64,000 bases of DNA from Treponema socranskii subsp. buccale (GTDB lineage: Bacteria; Spirochaetota; Spirochaetia; Treponematales; Treponemataceae), in contig NZ_CP054258.1 in NCBI RefSeq assembly GCF_024181585.1, positions 744,001 to 808,000 on the forward strand, written 5' to 3'. The notes below the pieces were generated by a model. That model was given only the letters and a program-made list of their open reading frames with translations. It ran no database searches and was not told the DNA's origin. This document shows positions 59,932-64,000 of this stretch, one piece after another (within the stretch, counting starts at the first letter, position 1; each line of letters starts with the position of its first letter). The translations under genes and the position numbers were made by a program.

Positions 59932-62436
59932 ATGAAAAAAATCGGTTTTAACCTGTTTTCGGTTTCGGCGGCGTTTTGTATTCTTTTGAGCGCCTGTAAT
60001 TTCAACGTAAACGGAGGCAAAGAACTTGCCGAAGTTCGCGTCGGCAGTGCCGGCCCGCAGCGTGCCGCCGACCCTTCAACGGGCTTGCCCGTCTTCGACG
60101 GCAGCAATACGACGATTACGATCACCGATGCTTCGGGGCGTATACTTGACGAAGGCCCCATTCCTTTTTCAACGGGAGTTACGATCGGTGTCGAGATCGT
60201 CATCCGTGCGACCGTTCGAACCGCGACGGGTACGTGGAGTAAAACGAAATCGCACACGGTAAAACCGGGTATAAACTACATCGATTTGGAGCTGTCGAAG
60301 ACGCCGAAAGGTGCTGCCAATCTGCTGTCCTCTATTACCGGGAAAGATCATTCAGGGAGCAATATCGTATCCTTGAGTACGCAAAACGGTAAAAAACTGC
60401 TCGATGGAATTCTTATCGGCAGCACAAAACCGATTACTGCGCGTGACAGACTCGGCAGAATATATGTACTGTATGAAGATACTTCTGCATCTCCGGCTCG
60501 TAATCTTAAACGCTTTGATGTGGAGGGTAATGAAGATACCGCATTTGAAAAAGCTATTAGAGATGCGCTGCCGTCCGGTACTACTATAGGGAATATTGAT
60601 AATATCGCAATCGATATGGACGATAACCGTATCTTTTTGTTTAACAATCAAACCGTCTATTGTTTCAAAGAAAAAGAAGATCATTCGTTTGAGTTTTTGG
60701 GATATGCGGCATTCCCGAGCGGGACTCTGACGTTGAACGTTACTGCCGCAGCAGCCTATAACGATGTGCTGTTTGTCGTAGACGGGAATACCTTGTATGC
60801 CTGCGGGTTTGAATTTGGAGGTGAGTTCAAATCTTTAAAATTTGAATCGCAGGCAACGAGCAAACCGTTGCCTAAACTTCGCTCGCATTTAAAATTCGCA
60901 AATTATCTCCCCGAGTGTACCGGTCTTTTTGCCGACGACGACGGCGTGTACTGCCTGCTTAGGGAGCAAAAATTAATCGATGGAAACTTGTATGCGCTCG
61001 GACAACTCGTCCGGTATACCTATTCCGGCAGTGATCTTACCGAGAAAACCAAGATAGGGCTTCATTCCAAAGCCGGCACTTCGGATCCCTTCCTTGCTTT
61101 TGAGGCAGGGGCTTTTGTAAATCCCATCGGTTTTATCGGCTATGACGGTGATAATCTTTACATTGCGGATGACGGCGTAAATATCGAGTATCTCAACGAA
61201 AATTATCGTATTAACGGTAATAAAAACCGCATAGCCGCTTTTAACCGGAAAACAAACACGATAACTTTCAACGATACGGAAGCAACGTGGTATGCAGAGT
61301 ATGCTCCCTACACGTTCCCCAATACAAAGACGCTGTTGTGGGGGAAAGATGCGAAGAAGGAGTTCCGTTATTGGATGAGTGCGGATGGAACGGAAGTATT
61401 TTCACCAACGAACAAGCTTTTTGAGTCCGGCCTTAGCGAAACGCCTACCGATATTTTCTGCTACGACCAAGACGGCAATCTGTATATACTGTGGAAAGAC
61501 AGTTCAAATTACAAGGTCAGACGATTTGCGCTGAAAGGAGACGGCTCGTATGATATGCAGGGAGTGGATGCTTCTTTAACATCCCGTACTGTTTTTGCGA
61601 TTGCGGTAGATATTTCCGACGGACAGAACAGTTTGTATTATGCATATAAGGATGGTCCTAAGGGACATATAGAAAAATATAGCTGGAATGTAGGTGCTCC
61701 GTTCAGTAGTGCGACATCGATTATGGGGTATGATGTGCCGTTTAATGCGTATACCGCTCCCGTTACCGCGCTTGCAGCAAACAAGGACGGGCTGTTTGCT
61801 GGTGTAAAAGAAACTTATCAACATGGCCTTATTGATAAATACCGGCTGAAGGTACAAAAATACAAAAAAAGCGACGGGACTCCGGACGGTGAACTTACCC
61901 TTGTCGATAATGCTCCTGTGTACACAGATGCCTCAGGTACGCCGATTGACTACTGGTCATTTTCAGGCAATATCCGAATTCATTATGGGGAAGCAATTAA
62001 TGACTTGAAGGTTTTTGACGGTGTGCTGTACGCTCTTTCATCGAAGTCGTGCAAAATACAGAAGTTTCCCGCTTATTTCACGGATGCTTTTAAAAATAGC
62101 GGCATACTGTATAAAATCGGCAGTACGAATGACAGCTTGTCCGGAAACGCTGTTGTATTAGCAAAAAAAGATTGGAACGATACAACCAAAATCGGCTACG
62201 GTTTTTACCGCTTTATAGCCGTAAAATACGACGAAGCCGAACGGATTAAGCTTATTATTGCTTCGGACGGTGCATGGGGTGAAGGCGGATTGCCGCTCGG
62301 CAGCTCGCCCGATGTATTGAAGAATACCGACAGAGTATTGGAATACGATTTGAAAGGCAGTTTGCAAGCCGAAAGAGAGACGGGCGGCAGCTTTTCTAAA
62401 ACGTTAGAGCATGGATCCGGTTTTGAGTGGCAGTAA
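59932..62436 (+). CDS. large putative surface lipoprotein
   Basis: The 834-residue protein has a lipoprotein signal (KKIGFNLFSVSAAFCILLSA then Cys, lipobox LSAC near residue 22). After a beta-rich segment (about 50-120), most of the protein consists of repeated units with short strands such as DRLGRIYVLYED, DNLYIADDGVNI, DGNLYILWKDSS and GVLYALSSKS, spaced like blades of an NHL/beta-propeller. The family is not known; such propellers often bind proteins or glycans at the surface. GGAGGAAG precedes the ATG. A GT2 gene follows within ten bases. Confidence 0.75.
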   Translation: MKKIGFNLFSVSAAFCILLSACNFNVNGGKELAEVRVGSAGPQRAADPSTGLPVFDGSNTTITITDASGRILDEGPIPFSTGVTIGVEIVIRATVRTATGTWSKTKSHTVKPGINYIDLELSKTPKGAANLLSSITGKDHSGSNIVSLSTQNGKKLLDGILIGSTKPITARDRLGRIYVLYEDTSASPARNLKRFDVEGNEDTAFEKAIRDALPSGTTIGNIDNIAIDMDDNRIFLFNNQTVYCFKEKEDHSFEFLGYAAFPSGTLTLNVTAAAAYNDVLFVVDGNTLYACGFEFGGEFKSLKFESQATSKPLPKLRSHLKFANYLPECTGLFADDDGVYCLLREQKLIDGNLYALGQLVRYTYSGSDLTEKTKIGLHSKAGTSDPFLAFEAGAFVNPIGFIGYDGDNLYIADDGVNIEYLNENYRINGNKNRIAAFNRKTNTITFNDTEATWYAEYAPYTFPNTKTLLWGKDAKKEFRYWMSADGTEVFSPTNKLFESGLSETPTDIFCYDQDGNLYILWKDSSNYKVRRFALKGDGSYDMQGVDASLTSRTVFAIAVDISDGQNSLYYAYKDGPKGHIEKYSWNVGAPFSSATSIMGYDVPFNAYTAPVTALAANKDGLFAGVKETYQHGLIDKYRLKVQKYKKSDGTPDGELTLVDNAPVYTDASGTPIDYWSFSGNIRIHYGEAINDLKVFDGVLYALSSKSCKIQKFPAYFTDAFKNSGILYKIGSTNDSLSGNAVVLAKKDWNDTTKIGYGFYRFIAVKYDEAERIKLIIASDGAWGEGGLPLGSSPDVLKNTDRVLEYDLKGSLQAERETGGSFSKTLEHGSGFEWQ

Positions 62437-62445
62437 AACAGTACA

Positions 62446-63483
62446 ATGAGTTTTATTTTTTGTGCGGCACGCTTCGGGCGTACCGCACGGCAAAAGCCGC
62501 TCGTAAGTCTTTGCGTTCCCGTGTACGGGGCGGAGGGGCTTATCGGGCGGTTTTTTGAAAGCGTGCTGCAGCAGACGGACTCTCCGCCTGTTGAAACGAT
62601 CGTCGTCAATGACGGAAGCCCCGGTACGAAAGAGCTCGGGCGCATTGTTAAAACATACGCAAAGCGGTTTAAAGAGCGCGCTCTTCCTCTTATCTTTTTG
62701 GAACACGGAAAAAATCTCGGTACGCTTGAAGCGCGCCGTACTGCGGTAAACGCCGCATCGGGGGACTATATTGCCTTTGCCGATCCCGACGACGAACTTC
62801 CGTCCTCGGCTCTTCGTATTTTGTACGAGGCTGCCTCTGCGTCGTCGGCGGACATCGTGCACGGTGCGGGTGCGGTATGCGGCATGGAAGGTGAGCCTGA
62901 TGCACGTATTGCCGCCTTTGCGCGAAAAACGCAAAACGTATATGAGGGTGTTTTAGCGGGCGGCGAAATCCTCCGTAAGTTTATCGTTGAAAGCGCATAT
63001 AACGGCTTTGTGTGGGGTAAGCTTTTTAGAAAGGCTCTCGTTCAAAAAGCGTACGGCGAAATTCCGTTTACCTATTGTACGATGGCGGAAGACCTGCTCC
63101 TCTATTTTTTTATCGCATTGACGGCATCGAAGTTTACCGACGTGCCGGCGGACGGGTGTACTCGAAGCGCGTGTACATATATCGGTATACGCGACGCCGT
63201 GTACAACTACCGCATCAATACCGGTATTTCTTCCCGCCGCAAAATCACCGATCTCGCTTCATGGCAAAAAGTGTGTTCGGCTTCTTCGGTATTTACGATC
63301 ATTCTTTCCTACTTGGACGATCATCCCGCTGTCGGAAGCGATATACGTGAAGCCGTAAAAGCTTTAGGCCGCGCATACTATGCCGATAATTTGAAGCAGC
63401 TCGAAGTCTGTGTCGCGCCCGCATTACAGGCGCAAGCCCGCGCGATGCTCGAGGAATGGTGGGGCGGGGAAATCGCAGGTTGA
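62446..63483 (+). CDS. GT2-family glycosyltransferase
   Basis: The 345-residue protein has the GT-A fold pattern of family 2: LVSLCVPVYGAEGLIGRFFE, the nucleotide strand VVNDGSPGT and the metal-binding FADPDDELPSSAL (DXD as DPD). MAEDLLLYFFIALTA (the ED acceptor motif) comes later, then NYRINTGISS. It transfers a sugar from a nucleotide donor to a glycan or lipid acceptor. It is nine bases downstream of the large lipoprotein gene, so it may decorate a surface structure. The first 16 residues lack a ribosome-binding site, so a later start is possible. Confidence 0.87.
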   Translation: MSFIFCAARFGRTARQKPLVSLCVPVYGAEGLIGRFFESVLQQTDSPPVETIVVNDGSPGTKELGRIVKTYAKRFKERALPLIFLEHGKNLGTLEARRTAVNAASGDYIAFADPDDELPSSALRILYEAASASSADIVHGAGAVCGMEGEPDARIAAFARKTQNVYEGVLAGGEILRKFIVESAYNGFVWGKLFRKALVQKAYGEIPFTYCTMAEDLLLYFFIALTASKFTDVPADGCTRSACTYIGIRDAVYNYRINTGISSRRKITDLASWQKVCSASSVFTIILSYLDDHPAVGSDIREAVKALGRAYYADNLKQLEVCVAPALQAQARAMLEEWWGGEIAG

Positions 63484-63660
63484 TCGCATACGCTTATTGA
63501 AAAGCGATATTGCAGATTGTCGGGTTATCGTTATCCCATTATCGCAGTGCTTTTTAAATAAATACTAAATAAATTAAGTAAAATTAAATAAAAACCGTCT
63601 ATTTCCGTTGAAAATAAAAAAATATTTGACAAATCCGTATTTTCGGGGTAACGTTATTTG

Positions 63661-64000
63661 ATGAATGTGACGCTTTCACAGATTGCAGCGCAAACCGGCT
63701 TTTCCGTCAATACCGTTTCCCGCGTGCTGCGCGGAGATACGCGCATCAGCGAAAGTACGAGCGCAAAGATAAAAAGCGCCGCATCCGATCTCGGCTATAC
63801 GCCGAATTACGCCGCATCGAGTATGCGTTCGCATAAGACGAAAGTGCTCGGAGTGGTGTCGGCGGATTCGTCGAATCCGTTTTTTGCCGAAGTCATCCTC
63901 GGTATCGAAGATACGGCGAAGCGGCACGGCTATCATATTTTACTGATGAACACGGAAGAAAAGGTCGAAAACGAATGCGCGGCGCTCAGGACGCTGCAGG
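63661..64000 (+). CDS. LacI-family transcriptional regulator, N-terminal part
   Basis: The frame runs off the window after 113 residues. It begins VTLSQIAAQTGFSVNTVSRV followed by LRGDTRISE, a LacI helix-turn-helix and hinge, then the start of the sensor domain (VLGVVSADSSNPFFAEVILG). A TTGACA at 63626-63631 with a weak TAACGT 17 bases later would start transcription almost at the ATG, and no ribosome-binding site sits at normal distance, so a leaderless transcript is possible. The target genes lie outside the window. Confidence 0.88.
   Translation, partial: MNVTLSQIAAQTGFSVNTVSRVLRGDTRISESTSAKIKSAASDLGYTPNYAASSMRSHKTKVLGVVSADSSNPFFAEVILGIEDTAKRHGYHILLMNTEEKVENECAALRTLQ

Overview
The window looks like a chromosomal segment of a Treponema-type spirochaete. 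Supporting signs are a spirochaete/mitochondrial-type EF-G, a fused 3-dehydroquinate dehydratase-shikimate dehydrogenase, a three-PASTA membrane protein, many lipoproteins and inner-membrane sugar importers, and housekeeping genes of moderate GC broken by clearly AT-rich accessory stretches. No phage, CRISPR array or complete insertion sequence was seen. All functional calls come from reading motifs by eye; no database search was run.

Layout. 1-6.1 kb (+): the end of a class II ketose-bisphosphate aldolase with a PfkB sugar-phosphate kinase, a NusG-II membrane protein, a PASTA protein, AroD-AroE and an RluA-type pseudouridine synthase. 6.2-8.9 kb (+): small unrecognised exported proteins and lipoproteins. 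9.1-10.7 kb: tRNA-Arg and a GntP permease. 11-16.4 kb: a lipid/glycan block with a GT8-acyltransferase fusion, a second acyltransferase, a second GT8, and a convergent DUF368 (PopT-like) protein. 16.6-21.7 kb (-): tRNA-Glu and tRNA-Gln, a RecA-fold ATPase, EF-G, and an exported barrel-like protein.

21.8-35.1 kb is the accessory region. It holds an Rhs C-terminal tip with a putative His/Cys protease-like toxin domain overlapping a lipoprotein (immunity candidate), a second Rhs scrap, a SPOR protein, a DeoR regulator, two toxin-antitoxin pairs, an integron attC-like site, AT-rich hypotheticals, two inverted copies of a 76-bp hairpin repeat, and a TRAP transporter/aldolase/IolC-like kinase operon. 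A 68-bp imperfect repeat containing 24 identical bases lies at the 3' end of coaE (35.06-35.12 kb) and again at 25.18-25.25 kb. The distal copy still reads as a displaced coaE-like C-terminus, so about 9.9 kb may be an element inserted at the coaE 3' end.

35-38.6 kb (-): polA-coaE. 38.7-50.3 kb: an L-rhamnose locus (rhaA, ABC importer, rhaB-like kinase, rhaD, AraC regulator) that also carries L-xylulokinase and L-xylulose-5-P 3-epimerase genes, suggesting L-lyxose use as well. 50.4-51.8 kb: a LigT-type phosphodiesterase, a BrnT-BrnA pair and a hydrolase remnant. 51.9-59.4 kb (-): a LacI-controlled disaccharide operon (binding protein, two permeases, and a GH65 phosphorylase fused to beta-phosphoglucomutase). 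59.5-64 kb: a terminal-inverted-repeat element, a large lipoprotein, a GT2 enzyme and the start of another LacI regulator.

A recurring design is that three importer operons each place a hairpin or terminator immediately after the binding-protein gene, so the binding protein should be made in excess over downstream products.
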